Source: Polytrichum commune
Lineage: Eukaryota; Streptophyta; Polytrichopsida; Polytrichales; Polytrichaceae
NCBI GenBank assembly: GCA_950295325.1
Contig: OX485809.1
Span: forward strand, 7,316,001 to 7,380,000
DNA: 64,000 nt
Reading direction: 5' to 3'
Shown here: positions 11,165 through 22,902 of the stretch, one piece after another
How the letters are laid out: each line of letters starts with the position of its first letter
Position numbering within the stretch: position 1 is the first letter of the stretch
Notes under the pieces: generated by a model
Seen by the model: only the letters and a program-made list of their open reading frames with translations
The model's database searches: none
Told to the model about the DNA's origin: nothing
Translations under genes and position numbers: made by a program

Positions 11165-14100
11165 CTACTGTGGTGATTCATCATTGTAGTCTGCCTCTGT
11201 ATCCTCCATTTGCATAGCAAGCTGCACCTCGTTGCTAGAAAGCTCCCTGGAACTTGATAAAACAGGTGGCATTGCTACGGTATCATCAGCGACATGATGT
11301 GCCATCAATCCCTGAGTTACAACATCGTCGCATAAGCTTAGGCAGTGTAGATCTGGTCTTCCTTCAGCCATGGAAGTCACTCTCACACTTCGTGCCTCTT
11401 TGCGTAGAACTACCTTCCATCCAGGATGTGCCACATCGTCAACAAAGAAGACCTGTTGAGCATGAAGAGGAAACGCAAACGAATCTGATGAGTACGGAAT
11501 GGTACGGTCAATGTTCACGAGAGTGAAACCGTACTCATCTCTTTTCATAGTTGCCCGTGGCCCAATCCACGTGGCGCGGACCCACTTGCAATACAGTAGG
11601 AGTATTTCGAACTTCCCATAGTCAGCCCCAATAATCTCTTCAACCCACCCCACGTACTCCACGTTCGCAAGCCTGTGATTCTTGTCCTTTCTGCTGGAAC
11701 GGCAAGATTGTGAGAATGTTGCAGCTACTCCGCTGTCGCACGTTGACAAGTGGCCCTCTGCTCCTCGCACACGTATATGGTTCCCGTATGCATACATGCT
11801 GCGATACGATTTTGCCTCGCATGAAGGTGGTAGGACAAGGCCAAGAATATCTTCATGGACCTCTGTGCCTGCTGCCACATCCCGTTGCACCGCGATTGGA
11901 AGCCACTCAGAAAACTGCTCATTCCTTGCGATTGCTGGATACTCTGCTCTTCTGCCCCGTGATCGACGACGTATCTCTGCACGCATTCTGTGCCGCGCTT
12001 CCATCTCCAAGTAGTGACGTCTGATTGGAAGCCACAGTGGATGGAATTTTTTTACATAACAAAAACAGCCGGCAGATAAATGTAAATGTCATCAACATCT
12101 AATTCCCTAGTCATGTGTTGCAATATGATGACTGAAATTAGTACACAATAGACCTTTGTTGACTATAGAGTCACATTGTCCCTTCTAGACAGAGTGCATG
12201 ACTAAAACATGTGATGCTTACTATCTGTTAGTCATGTGTTGCAATATGATGACTGGAATTAATACGCAATAGACCTTTGTTGACTATAGAGTCACATTGT
12301 CCCTTCTAGACAGAGTGCATGACTAAAACATGTGATGCTTACTCTCTGTATGACTGTAGAGGCTCAGCATTCGTGAGAACAAACTCGTGAATCCGTGTCC
12401 TCAGCTCTGATGTCAAGAGTCGATATCGACCTGTACCCTCCGCGACCTCACTCTTGGCCCCTACTTCCTCCTCGTCGTCCCAAGTCCTCCTGCGTGTTAG
12501 CTCACAGTCTTGCATGTACTCTGTGCAAAATCCTAACGCCTCCTCTATTGTGTACCCCCTCGCCATGGATCCCTCAGGTTTTGCTCGTTGCCTAACATAG
12601 CCCTTCAGTCTCTTCAGGTACCGCTCAATAGGATACATCCATCGGGTGTGTACGGGACCACATATATCCAACTGCTGCACCAGGTGAATGGGGAGGTGCG
12701 ACATGACATCAAAGAATGAAGGTGGAAAAACCATCTCTAGCATGCATAGAGTCTCAGCTGTGTACTCCAATAACTGTTCCATGGACGAGGGATCTACGGA
12801 TTTTGCGCACAATCGTACAAACACCCGGCTAAGCCGTATTATTGCCACCCGCGTATCCCTGTCTAAGAGAGTGCGCAAACACAAGGGGAGCAATTGTTGC
12901 ATCAAGACATGGTAGTCATGAGATTTCAGCCCCTTCAAGTCCCCATCCGACGCAATGCATTTTGCAAGTTGGCCAGCGTAGTTCGTAGGAGTCTTCAAAT
13001 TGCGGATAATGTCTATGAATTTTGCCTTCTCTTCTTTCGATAGTACATATGGAGCTGTTGGAAGTACGACAGACCCATGTTTCCTTCCTGGAAGAGGGTG
13101 CAGATATGGTCGAATGTTGGCCTCTTTTAAGTCTAGCCGGGCCTTCAAAGTGTCACGGACTCCCCAAATTGTTTTCATCACGTTCTCGCAGATGTTTTTT
13201 TCGCAGTGCATGGGATCCAAAAGATGTCTAATGAGGAGGTCCTGCCAGAAATCCCAGCAAAGCATTCCAGCGTCAGATTTACTCACTTTCGACAAAGACT
13301 CTTAAGCATTCATTGAAAAGATATAGGTCCATATTTTGTTTCATCCATACTGGCAGTCATGGATTTCAGAAATTGCACTATTCACAGTCACTCTTCTTAC
13401 CAACCAGGTTACTAGAGTCAGTCAACAATTATAACTGAACATACTGGAACCAGTGATTGATTTCAAAAATTGCACTATTCACATTCAACCTGCTAACCGT
13501 GTTTGTTACTAGAGTCAGTCAACAATTCTAACTATCAGTTACTGGAACCAGTGATTGATTTCAGAAATTGCACTATTCACATTCAACCAGATAAGCGTGT
13601 TTGTTACTAGATTCAGTCAACAATTCTAAATGTCAGTTACTGGAACCTGTGAATGCGCTAAGTACCTGCCAATACGGAAGCTTGTACAGAGCGGAGAGCC
13701 GCTTCACTCCGGTACGCTGAATGGGGTCGCCTTCTCCTCCACCTCTTCTTCCCTGTGACTCTTGCAGGAAGGACAATCTTTCTTGTGCATAGCCCTTGAT
13801 GTCGCATCCTGTTAGAATTGGAGGGGGAGGTCGGTACTCCTGTTGACCATCAAATGAATGCCTGAGCCTACGATATGGATGCCATCTACTGAGATACCGG
13901 CGGTGACCTAAATATACATTCTTTCTGAGAGCCTTTGACCGCCGAGTTGTAACATCTGGCCCACACTCGGTACACGCTCTATACCCTTTTGTGACTTGGC
14001 CAGATGTGAGTCCGTACGCAGGGAAGTCGTGAATGCACCAAAGAAGTAGAGCCCGTAGTTTAAAATGCTGTCTTGGGGGCTCTTCAGACACATCTATGGC

Positions 14101-15796
14101 TGGTACCCCTTTCCAAAGTTCCAAGAGCTCTTCAATCAATGGAGTAAGGTACACATCGATGTTCTCCGAGGTCACGCTCTCGCGACCTGGAATAAGCAAT
14201 GCAAGCATGATGAAAAATGGCTTTGTCACTAGTCATGCAGACAAATTATAGTAAACCTTCTTACCATGCTCGTTACTAGATGCAGTCAACAATTCTGAGT
14301 GTAGATACTGGAACCGGTGACTGGTTTCAGAAATTGCACTATTCACAGTCAACCTTCTTACCATGCTGGTTACTAGATGCAGTCATCAGTGCTGAGTGTA
14401 AGCAATACCTGGAATAAGCAATGCAAGCATGATGAAAAATGGCTTTGTCACTAGCCATGCAGGCAAATTATAGTTCACCAGAAGGACCGGCCATGTCGAG
14501 TGACTGAGCGACTGGTTTCCGAACGGATTCACACCGTCCAATGCCATCCCCAAGCGTATGTTCCTATGCTCATCTGTAAAGTTGGCATCCAACGAATCAA
14601 TATGCTTCCAGGCCTTCGAGTCGGGGACGCATTCCACGTTAATACCCTCCTTCTTATGATTGGCATGCCATTTGTTAAGTTCCGCCAATCTTTTGCACCG
14701 GTACATGCGCTTCAGACGGGGAATCAACGGAAAGTGGCGTAGGATTTTGGATGGGATTGGGCTGGACTCCGACTTGTATCTCGGGGCGTTGCACTTTGAA
14801 CAGGACTTCGCATCCTGCAACTCCTTCCTGAATAGGCAACATCCATTGCGGCATGCATGAATGTTGTTATAGGACAGTCCCAGCTTCACCACATACTTCC
14901 GGGCTTCATAGTGGGAACGGGGTAGGTAATTGTCGCTTGGAAGGAGAATATGCAGCAGTTGAAGTAGTTCATCAGCAAATGCATTCGATACTCCAAACAC
15001 CGCAAAGCAATTGAGGAGCAGCAGAGTTGCGACCAAGCGACTTGTTGTGGCACCTGCAAAGAGGGGAGTTCGGGCATGCGCAAGTAATTCCTCCATTAAA
15101 TCTGCCGTGCAATCCCCTTCCTCCCCGGGGATTGCGTCGTCCTCCTCCACATCGTCTGTTCTTCTACAATCCTCACGGTCTTCGTCCTCGAGGTTATCGT
15201 ATCTAGAGAGGCACTCCATGATCATTCTTATTGCGTCCATGCCCCCATTGTTGTTGTCCAGCTGATGAGGGCTTTCCCTAACTTCCTCTTCAACAAGGTC
15301 CTGTTCCGCATCCACGAGTCCAGCCTGAACATAGCACACCCCGGAATTAATAGTTGAAAGTATTTTAGCACTGGAACATTACCTGATTGCGTGTCCGATA
15401 TGACTGGATTTAGTGAGAATGCATGACTAGTTTTGGTGGGATGTTACTTATGACAGTCAACCTTGATTAGAATCAGTCATATGTGACTAGACCTAGTCAC
15501 AAATTCTAATAAAAACCAGTAATGTTGGCCATGCCATATTGAACTGTTCTAGTCATATTACAGCTGTTCTCCTAGTAGTTATGTAGACATACCAAAATAG
15601 GCACAGTGAATTGAGGGTCTCTTCCGATGGTTCTGAGATGCTTGCGAATGGTTCCCCTACTGATGCAACGACCTCCCATACAGTTCCTACATGGGCAACG
15701 GTAATGCGTTAGCCCCAATCTATCTGCCTCTCTCTCCTCTAGTTCCCAGAGGTGGAGGTCGCTTGCCCCCGTCGCTCCACGCCTAGCCATTTGCAA
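11165..15796 (-). CDS. TNP2-type CACTA transposase (TNPD-like), five exons
   Basis: Catalytic transposase of the element. Exons on the minus strand are 15796-15593, 15324-14409, 14186-13666, 13241-12343 and 12020-11165. All have GT-AG borders and the phases agree, giving 3,396 nt (about 1,131 residues) without a stop. Exon 1 carries the Transpos_assoc domain (Cys-Pro-Cys-Arg-Asn-Cys cluster). Exons 2-4 carry the Transposase_21/TNP2 core, with DGVNPFG, NYNLPAWL, LLIPG, IHDFPAYG, GHRRYL, LPYWQ and LLDPMHCEKNICENV (family consensus LDVMHIEKN). DUF4218-like sequence follows (LPIHLVQQLDICGPVHTRWM), and exon 5 matches the DUF4216 region (DEYGFTLVN, QVFFVDD). Start: the Met at 15796; a second Met at 15790 is also possible. 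The gene is read toward the left transposon end, divergently from the TNPA-like gene. Confidence 0.92.
12021..12342 (-). repeat. TNP2 intron 4 with 122-bp tandem duplication
   Basis: About 12110-12231 and 12232-12350 are near-identical head-to-tail copies ('agtcatgtgttgcaatatga', 'gacctttgttgactatagag', 'gtcccttctagacagagtgc'). The right-hand copy covers the authentic 5' splice site at 12342-12341, so the left-hand copy carries a second, decoy-like 5' splice-site sequence inside the intron. Confidence 0.8.
13242..13665 (-). repeat. TNP2 intron 3 with about 100-bp tandem repeat units
   Basis: Three units, near 13360-13455, 13456-13556 and 13557-13657, share 'gatttcagaaattgcactat', 'gttactagagtcagtcaaca' and 'actggaaccagtgatt'. 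The same unit recurs in intron 2 (14251-14405). Confidence 0.8.
14187..14408 (-). repeat. TNP2 intron 2 containing a copy of the exon-2 end
   Basis: This 222-bp intron has GT at 14408-14407 and AG at 14188-14187. Its 3' part (14187-14251) is a near-exact copy, with about two differences, of the end of exon 2 (14409-14473). Both copies encode TKPFFIMLALLIPG in the same frame. The remainder consists of about one and a half units of the intron-3 repeat. The AG of the copied 'attccag|gt' serves as the acceptor. Confidence 0.85.
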
Positions 15797-18057
15797 TGTA
15801 AGGCGGTCAATGCCACTTGCTCCTGTTCAGAAAACCACGCAGAATTGAGCGTGGGAACTAAAAACCCTAATCACACTACAATTTCACAACATGGATCTTG
15901 ACTGGTTATGCCAGAAATCTCAGTTTAACCATCAAGTTCACCAAATGACTGCTACCAATATCTAGAATACTAGACTCGCTGCCACACGTACTCCCCCCCC
16001 CCTTCATGTAAGCTTAAAAGAGAACTTCAGACTGGAAGGATTTTGGTGGCAGTCCTTAAAGTCTATATCTGCTTCAGGATCATCCAACTTATGGACGCCC
16101 TAGCTTACAAGACTCACCTAGGTCAGTCATAAGTTTGGTTTTTGTGATTGTACAAAGTCACAATCCTTCTTCATATAGCCAGTTCAGTAGTGAGAAGTTT
16201 GGTTCATGTGACTGACTAATAATTCAGAGTAACAACATCCTCCACAAATTGATATACTATAATAGTTAAATTTGCCAACTATAATAAAATACCAATAGAT
16301 ATGAAGTCTATAAACAACCTATGACACGAGTTCATGAAATCGCGCAGTCAAGTGTCTCAAATGCTTCAACAATTAGGCACGTGCATAAAAATCCCACTGA
16401 AATCAAAAAATATAAATCAAGTCCATTGTCAATGTTAAATGTATTGTTAGTTGCTGAACTCATAGTACTTCAGCCAGTTCAATGACCAACAACTTTTGTA
16501 TGTGGAGAACAACATAGGTATTGCAATTTTATTCAACATATCAAGTCAACTACATATCAAGTCAGACTACATATTCAGCATATCAAGTCAACTACATATC
16601 ATGTCACTGCCGTCAGTTACATGAACCAAACTGCTAACTACTGAACTCTCTATGTGCTGACTTTTTATGTGACTTCGCACTGTCACATAAACCAAAAGTA
16701 TGACTGACCCTGGTCAGATCATCCTTCAGCAAAAAGGAATGAAGAAGGGAGCAAGGGTTGCGACCACATGTTTACAGAATTCGACCCTTGGTTGATTGCT
16801 AGCAGTCATACGATGCAAATATGTATCCATTACTCTTATTCTTTATTCCACTCACCACTAGCTGCCAAGAATCACACATATCATAAATACTCATCAAAAG
16901 CTCACATGTGATGCAACTTCCCACAACTTCCCACAACTTCCCATTCATATTCAATTGAATAGAGTGCTCTTCATGACTTATCATAAATCACCAAGTGTCC
17001 TATGACGTCCTCTCTATCTAGAAGCCCATACTGAATCCAACATAGTAATCACCTATCAACACTCTATATAGTGTTAAGCCAAACAACAGTCTACGGTGAT
17101 CTATCAAATGCAATAATTAAGCGTTCCATGAATATTATTCACTTGAGGCATGGAAGTGAAGTATCCACACTGCACACCTGTGCCCTGTATGTTGAAAGAA
17201 AAGTCCGTAAGGCACCTTCACTGGTTGCTTAAATTTACTTGTATCAAGTGTCTTGCCCACCTGTAATATTAGACAACATTATAAACCATGTATTTGGTGC
17301 AATAAAACTTGCCATGTACTTCTGTTCAACTAATGTATTTACCAGCATCAGATTGGTATCGACCTTGGGAAGACCTTACATTACTGATTATTACTAAGCG
17401 GGGATAATTTCAGGTGCTTTTAAATGTCATCAATGCTATCTAATATAATTCCATAACCCGAATATGGAACTTGGTTCTTGTGATAGCACTCACAACGTTT
17501 CACCTCAAAATAAAGCTTACATGATGTACCAGCAACAATGCATTTTTGAGTACATGACCTCAGCTGCAAGTAACTACTGTATGTATGAGTTCTAAGAAAT
17601 ACGACCCTAAAAGATTTGTATCACAACTACTGGCTCTAGAGTACCCTGAAAATGTGCTCTAGAATTACAACAAAATCATATGCAAATTTTGTGCACTGAC
17701 CTGACCCTAAAAGTGAATCAAGGACACCTCTGCATTTTAATGCATATAAAGGCAATAAAGCTATCCTACAACCAAACTAAGTGTTGAGCAAAAAAACACA
17801 TTCATGTGAAGGTAGTGGGAGGTAAATTCTCACAGAAACAATGATGATGGGTGAGTTGCCAAGCAGCTTTGTTTCCTTAATTTCAACATCAGAAATGTGC
17901 AAAATCTGTTCAAGGATCCAAATATCACTACATTAGATTTTTGATAGAAGGTATACATGTCTAAGCAAAGTCTTCAGGGTTAGTTGTTAATTGAGCAGAT
18001 CTAAAAGAACCACAAAAATATCATATATACAGGTATACAAGACCATTTGAGCTTTAC
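15797..18057. other. CACTA internal spacer between TNP2 and the captured exons
   Basis: AT-rich with no exon recognised. It must hold the TNP2 promoter just right of 15796, but I see no clear TATA box that I would defend. Short 'gtgactgac' and 'agtcat' motifs continue (for example 15405-15560 and 16120-16220). Confidence 0.5.
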
Positions 18058-18162
18058 CTTGTTATCCATGTAGATGCCTTGGCTTTCTAACGCTCTTCTC
18101 TCTGCGCGACATCGTTCTACAACCTCCCTAAAACACTTTTTATTTAAAATGGCCAAATCCCC
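18058..18162 (-). pseudogene. Splice-bounded open segment of unknown origin (captured exon?)
   Basis: A 105-bp, 35-codon open segment has a good acceptor (ttgtgcaccag) before 18162 and a donor (aag|gtaaag) after 18058. Its sequence includes CFREVVERCRAERRALESQG, a charged helical stretch. It lies downstream of the HflX-like exons on the same strand, so it may be a later exon of the same captured gene or of another. I do not recognise it. Confidence 0.35.
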
Positions 18163-18235
18163 CTGGTGCACAATAAGATAACAAATGTGTGTGAGTGGAA
18201 CACAAATATGAGAACAGAAATTCCTAGTCAACACA

Positions 18236-21038
18236 CACCAAAACTTTTTGAATAATTGCTAGACTATTGAATAATTGATTTTCGTCAGGGGGGTCATTTG
18301 GCCAGAACGTACGTGGCTCATCCAGCATGAGTGTGTTGATGTCCTCCGAGGTATCTTCCAGGAGATCCACCTGTGTGAAGTCCATCACCAACTTTGTGTC
18401 AATTATCAAGCTCAACCCCTAAACACTTTTAGCATGTTCATACTAGTTGCGTATTCTCTCTTTACACTGGATGACATGAAATCTTCATCAAACTCCTTTC
18501 AAGTTACTTTTTGTGGGCATCAAAAAGAATAACGTTGCAAGACAACAAGCTATCACTACCCACCAAAAAGTCACATTACAATCTATGTTGATCACAAAGT
18601 TGATGTAGGACAACCTCACTGAAATAACACATATACATGGAAGCAACCTTGATAACCAAAAAGTATACATAGAGCTTGGTTCCAGAGAAGTTGATCGACA
18701 AACAATTCATTTCAACAACATACATGAAACTCCAATTGACTAATCCTGTTCATCTTGATAATAGGTGATGCATAGCAGTTTCATTTCACTATTTGCTACA
18801 AATGAATCACAAGAACGACCTTCCAGTGTTGTATGCAAACAAATTCATTTCCCTCATCATTGTTGATTTGAACTGCCTCATAGTCACGGAGAGGTCACAA
18901 ATTCTCCTGTGTGAGTCATCAATTAGGTGTGGACCATCCATCCTCTCTGGGCAAGAAATCATGGGGTTCCATAATATCAACTCAGAAACATGAAATACCT
19001 TGTTCCAGGCTTCCACCATGCAGGTGTCCAGTTTAGCTTGTGGTACACCAATTTCTCGAAGGACTTTTAACACCACCTCCCGCTGCTCATCCGCATTTGG
19101 GGCACTGCTATCAATAACATGCTGGAAAAGGGGACGGACATATAATTAAGAGAGTTATTTTCTTTTGCAATACTAAATGAAAGTTTTGATCATCACAATA
19201 CAAACAATTGTAAGTTTTGCAGAGAGATATATGTTGCAGACTCACCAACAAAAAATCGGCTTCAACAACCTCTTCTAACGTTGCTTGAAAAGCCTCCACC
19301 AGCTGCAAATAGGGCTTTGAAACATAAGCCAGAAAATATAATGCCACTATAACACTCTTCAGCTGGAGCATACCTCCTCACCTACTTCGGAATACCTAGT
19401 GACCGTTGTCACAATTGACTTTATTTTTACTTCCTCTTTTTTAAAGGTTGTGCTTAATATTAATTCAATATGTTAGACCAAATTAAATATCACTTCAATA
19501 CTTCTTGGGGGTTTTGTAGTAATTGTCACACATCGCATACAAACACACCCCTGGTGCTGACAAAGTTAAGGACTCTGAATCTTGTCAATTTATGTACACC
19601 ATCAAATGCAAATACCATATGAACAAAGAACTACGGTGCATAGTGGTAAGCCAACCAACAAGAATTGCATGAAGACTTTGTAAGTCCGCTGACATGACAT
19701 GCACCAAGAACTGTGTTAACATACCCAAGAATCAAACTAACATGGTGAGGTAGGTCAGATATGAAACCAACTGTGTCGCTTAGCAGTATTTTTTGCCTGC
19801 AATTGCAAGAGGTGACAATCACTTTCTTAGTCCACTTTTGTCTGCTACCACCCAAGTGTCCAAGGCAATGATCTACATCCAGAAACATCGATAAATGCAT
19901 TGATTTCACATGCATGTACTGTTGTAACAGGAATATTTGGGGTCCACGGATTAAGTAAGAAGATGGTTTTGGGGTATGAGGATGATGGGACTTATTACCC
20001 TGAAGGCAAGACCACACTTCGCACACGAGAATCAAGTGTTGCAAATAATCTGCAACACCCTCCACCTCATCAGTGAGGTTCAAGAGTTGCACTTCAATGA
20101 AAAAAGTTGAAAGAAGGTAGAATAACATAAAATATTTCCAATGAAAAACAAAACATAGAGAGGTCCATCAAATCAGTGCCAAAAGATGCTCAGGACTGTA
20201 GTTTAGCATCTGTTATGCATGTCAAATATTAGATGGGTACACACAAGTAAAACGTATAGTTAACTTGAGCATACTCAAAAGCAAAGGCATTTCATCTTAT
20301 ATTGTAGCATGGGGAAACCCATGAACAATACATGGCTAGTGGGGCACTGATGTTAGTAGGGGTTTTTTCTCTATTTGACTTCCTTTATTTGAATCATTTA
20401 GTGTTACTTCATTGTATAGATTCTGAAAAGGAGGCACTAATACTAAGGGCAAGATAGTACCTATCATCAACATAGACATCGCTTTGGGATAATGCAGCCA
20501 CCATAGATGATTTTCCCTGCAAAATAATCCCAAATACATGTGCCCTCAATAAATGGCATGAATCTCCACACTGCTGCTGACTGCACCAACAGGCTCAATG
20601 TCGCCATCACTATACCAGAAGTGTTGCATGTTATTCTAAATTGCAACAAGGTCTACATCTGATACTTCCTGACCACTGTGTGAACTTGACCATGAGTTGG
20701 TTCAAAGAAAACATAACTTCCGAAGGAAATAGTAAATTGAAGCACATTGAATAAGGGTGGATCTCAAAAAATACATCAGCATGTTATGGCCAAGCTATTC
20801 ATGAATACCTTTACATGTGCTAACATCCCTCTGGTTGAACAGTCTGAACCCTCTGGACTCTCTTATTATTAGCACAACCACTCACTGTTCTCAATTAACA
20901 TTGATTTACAGAGAGAAAATAATACCCTCGTGCACTGACCACTTCAGCTTCCCCATCTTGACCAAATCTTAGTCTTCCTCCCTTGCCCATAACACGAACC
21001 AATCGTGTTTTCTGATAGTCTAGAGCAGCAAGTTCAAC
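18236..21038 (-). pseudogene. Captured HflX-type GTPase gene fragment (multi-exon)
   Basis: Minus-strand exons match plant HflX-like GTPases (ribosome-associated TRAFAC GTPases, plastid or mitochondrial). Exon a, 21038 to about 20926: LDYQKTRLVRVMGKGG, then FGQDGEAEVVSARG. Exon b, 20516-20461: P-loop part GKSSMVAALSQSDVYVDDR. Exon c, 19796-19742: LLSDTVGFISDLPHH (G3 motif DTVG). Exon d, 19302-19246: LVEAFQATLEEVVEADFLL. Exon e, 19121-18999: HVIDSSAPN, then VLKVLREIGVPQAKLD, ending AWNK. Exon f, from 18370: VDLLEDTSED, which completes the G4 motif NKVD. Exons c-f join in frame with GT-AG borders. The exons expected to carry GFISGAGETELQLQ, VGYTNAG and LFATxDP are not found, so the copy is incomplete. 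It lies wholly inside the CACTA element: a gene capture (transduplication) with introns retained. Confidence 0.85.
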
Positions 21039-21449
21039 CTGATGCACAAGAATTTCAAGTCATTTAGAGTTGCTCAAAGAACAGGGTCCTAAATCAATGG
21101 ATATAGCCCAACTTGGATTGTAGAACACAAATAGTTCCGGGCACTTGAAACAACTTCAAACGGCTCTCACCATAGCTAAACCCTAAACCCCTAAAGCAGC
21201 CTAGAGAGTAGCAATTAGATCTTCACCTTAATGTGACTAGAATGGATGATAGTTGCGACTTCGTTACAGATCCCTAAACCCTAAAAGCAGCCTACTTACT
21301 GGCGGCGTTCAAACGTAGTGGTGCTACTCTCTGATCTAAGCAGCATTAAGTTCACAAATTGACGCTGGCAACGGCTCTCACCTGATTTTCAAAATGGCGA
21401 TGGCAAGGGCGCTCGAATGCCTCCCACGCCTCAGTGATCCTGCTTGCTA
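21039..21449 (+). promoter_or_regulatory. Duplicated promoter-like region with telo-boxes (copy 1)
   Basis: Contains 'ccctaaacccctaaa' (about 21180) and 'ccctaaaccctaaaa' (about 21272). These are telo-box-like motifs seen in promoters of plant growth and translation genes. From about 21225 it aligns with 23525-23752 upstream of the TNPA-like gene, so it is a second copy of that promoter region. Confidence 0.5.
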
Positions 21450-21700
21450 TGGCGATGGAGACGCCCACGAACGCCGTTGCAGCGCCTTCGGCAACTGAAG
21501 AGGACAACACCAACTCCAAGGACCGGGGTTCGGAAGGATCTGAGGACCAGGCATCGGAGGAAGGGTTTGGGAGAGACGAGGATGCCGAAGTGCCCGAGTA
21601 CGAGAGGCTGCGGCAGGCGAACTTACGGAAGAACGCCCTCAAGCTACAGGAGCTTGGAGTCCCCATTATGGCAGCATCGTTGAAAGAGTCAACAACCACA
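21450..21700 (+). pseudogene. Extra copy of exon 1 of the TNPA-like gene
   Basis: Encodes Met-Ala-Met-Glu-Thr-Pro-Thr-Asn, an acidic stretch, then VPEYERLRQANLRKNALKLQ and ELGVP. It is co-linear with 23753-24000 (METPSNAAEA ... VPEYEQLRQENLRKNALRLQ). The similarity starts upstream of the ATG and ends near 21690, where the frames diverge. It could be an alternative first exon or a relic. The conserved Tyr-Glu-x-Leu-Arg ... Leu-Gly-(Val/Leu)-Pro block is common near the N-terminus of plant transposase-like proteins. Confidence 0.6.
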
Positions 21701-21949
21701 TGCACGACCGAAGCGGCAACAGGAGAGGGGAATCATGCGACCGTGAAGAGCACCCGCCGCGCCGCCGCGATCTCAGAATCCAAAATAGTTAGTTGGACAT
21801 TTGACACAGAGATGGGAGCAGTGATACTGATGGTAGTTGTCAATGACGCTTTTGAGGTCAATGTCAGGATGGCATCAGGCGTTGCCTGCACCCACATGCA
21901 ATACATACTCAAAACTTTGGTTCTTGACCTATGTGCAACCACCTTATAG

Positions 21950-22750
21950 ACCCAGATTCAGATTTTCACAAATATTGCGATGTACACCATCCTGGTACTC
22001 CTCAATGTATGTTATTCGAGATTAGACTTCATCACAACTATGAAAACAAGTACCCACATCTAGTTTTCATAATATTTAACAGGCCAATTAAGACTGACTA
22101 CCATTGCAAGTTATCAAACAAATCAAAACTTATGGACACCAGTCATTGTTGACAGGTAACTAAGGTACGTGAGGCTTACGTGGTCACTCTCCTTCATTGG
22201 ACACCTATACATGGCTGGTATAGGGTTTAGGGTGTAATAGAAAGAATCATCAAATGCTTAAGTAAATCAAGTGCTTGGCAGAAAGAAAGATAGAAACTTT
22301 GAAAGGTAACCAAACTAAGGCAAGTGGGCCTTGTGCGATCACTCTTCTTCGTAGGACACCTATAATGTAACACTCATCTTGTGAAACCATGATTCTGAAA
22401 TGGTAATGTTGTTGTTAGCAATTCCTGACCAGATTAATCTGTTCAATAGCAAAAATTTGGCTGTTGAGGTGGAAGTGCCCATAATATGGCCATGTATCTA
22501 CCTTACCCAAAAGCCAAGCATTCAGAAACAATATCGTTTACAATTTAGTGAGTCACAGTTCAGCCAAGCGGATCCATACACAGATTCAAACATCATCTTC
22601 TACTCATCACAAGGGTAGTGAGGGTATCTGGTGTGGGCTGCTTTCTTATTGCTGCAAATTTGATTGGGAAAGAAATTACTGCTATTACAATGTAAGGATC
22701 CACACATTTAGCCACATTGTCAACTTGGATCCTGGGTTCAGTAAATCACA
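21950..22750. other. Spacer between duplicated exon-1 copies
   Basis: No gene is recognised. It contains direct repeats of about 60 bp ('gtaactaaggtacgtgaggc..tggtcactctcctt..aggacacctata', at about 22155-22215 and 22308-22372). Confidence 0.4.
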
Positions 22751-22758
22751 CTGCACTT

Positions 22759-22902
22759 ACCTCCCTGTGCCGAAGTCCCCAAGTAACCCATCTTCCAACA
22801 TGAAACACTACATGTTTCAGTTTTGAAACTTAAAGTTCTTGGCTTATAATCTCCAACTAGGTCCACTGGCAAACCTAAATATGTCCTGTAGAAGTCTTTA
22901 AC
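22759..22902 (-). pseudogene. Splice-bounded open segment, possible second captured exon
   Basis: A 48-codon minus-strand segment has acceptor 'gtttttgcag' and a perfect donor 'ggag|gtaagt'. It includes VKDFYRTYLGLPVDLVGDYK. The DFYR-x-YLGLP wording is reminiscent of glyoxalase/VOC-fold proteins, but this is weak and I make no functional call. Its strand matches the HflX-like exons and it lies upstream of them. Confidence 0.35.

Noticed and set aside
18236-21038. Calling the HflX-like exons a functional host gene
   Set aside because: Several conserved exons (GAGETELQLQ, VGYTNAG, LFATxDP) are missing and the fragment lies entirely within the transposon ends.
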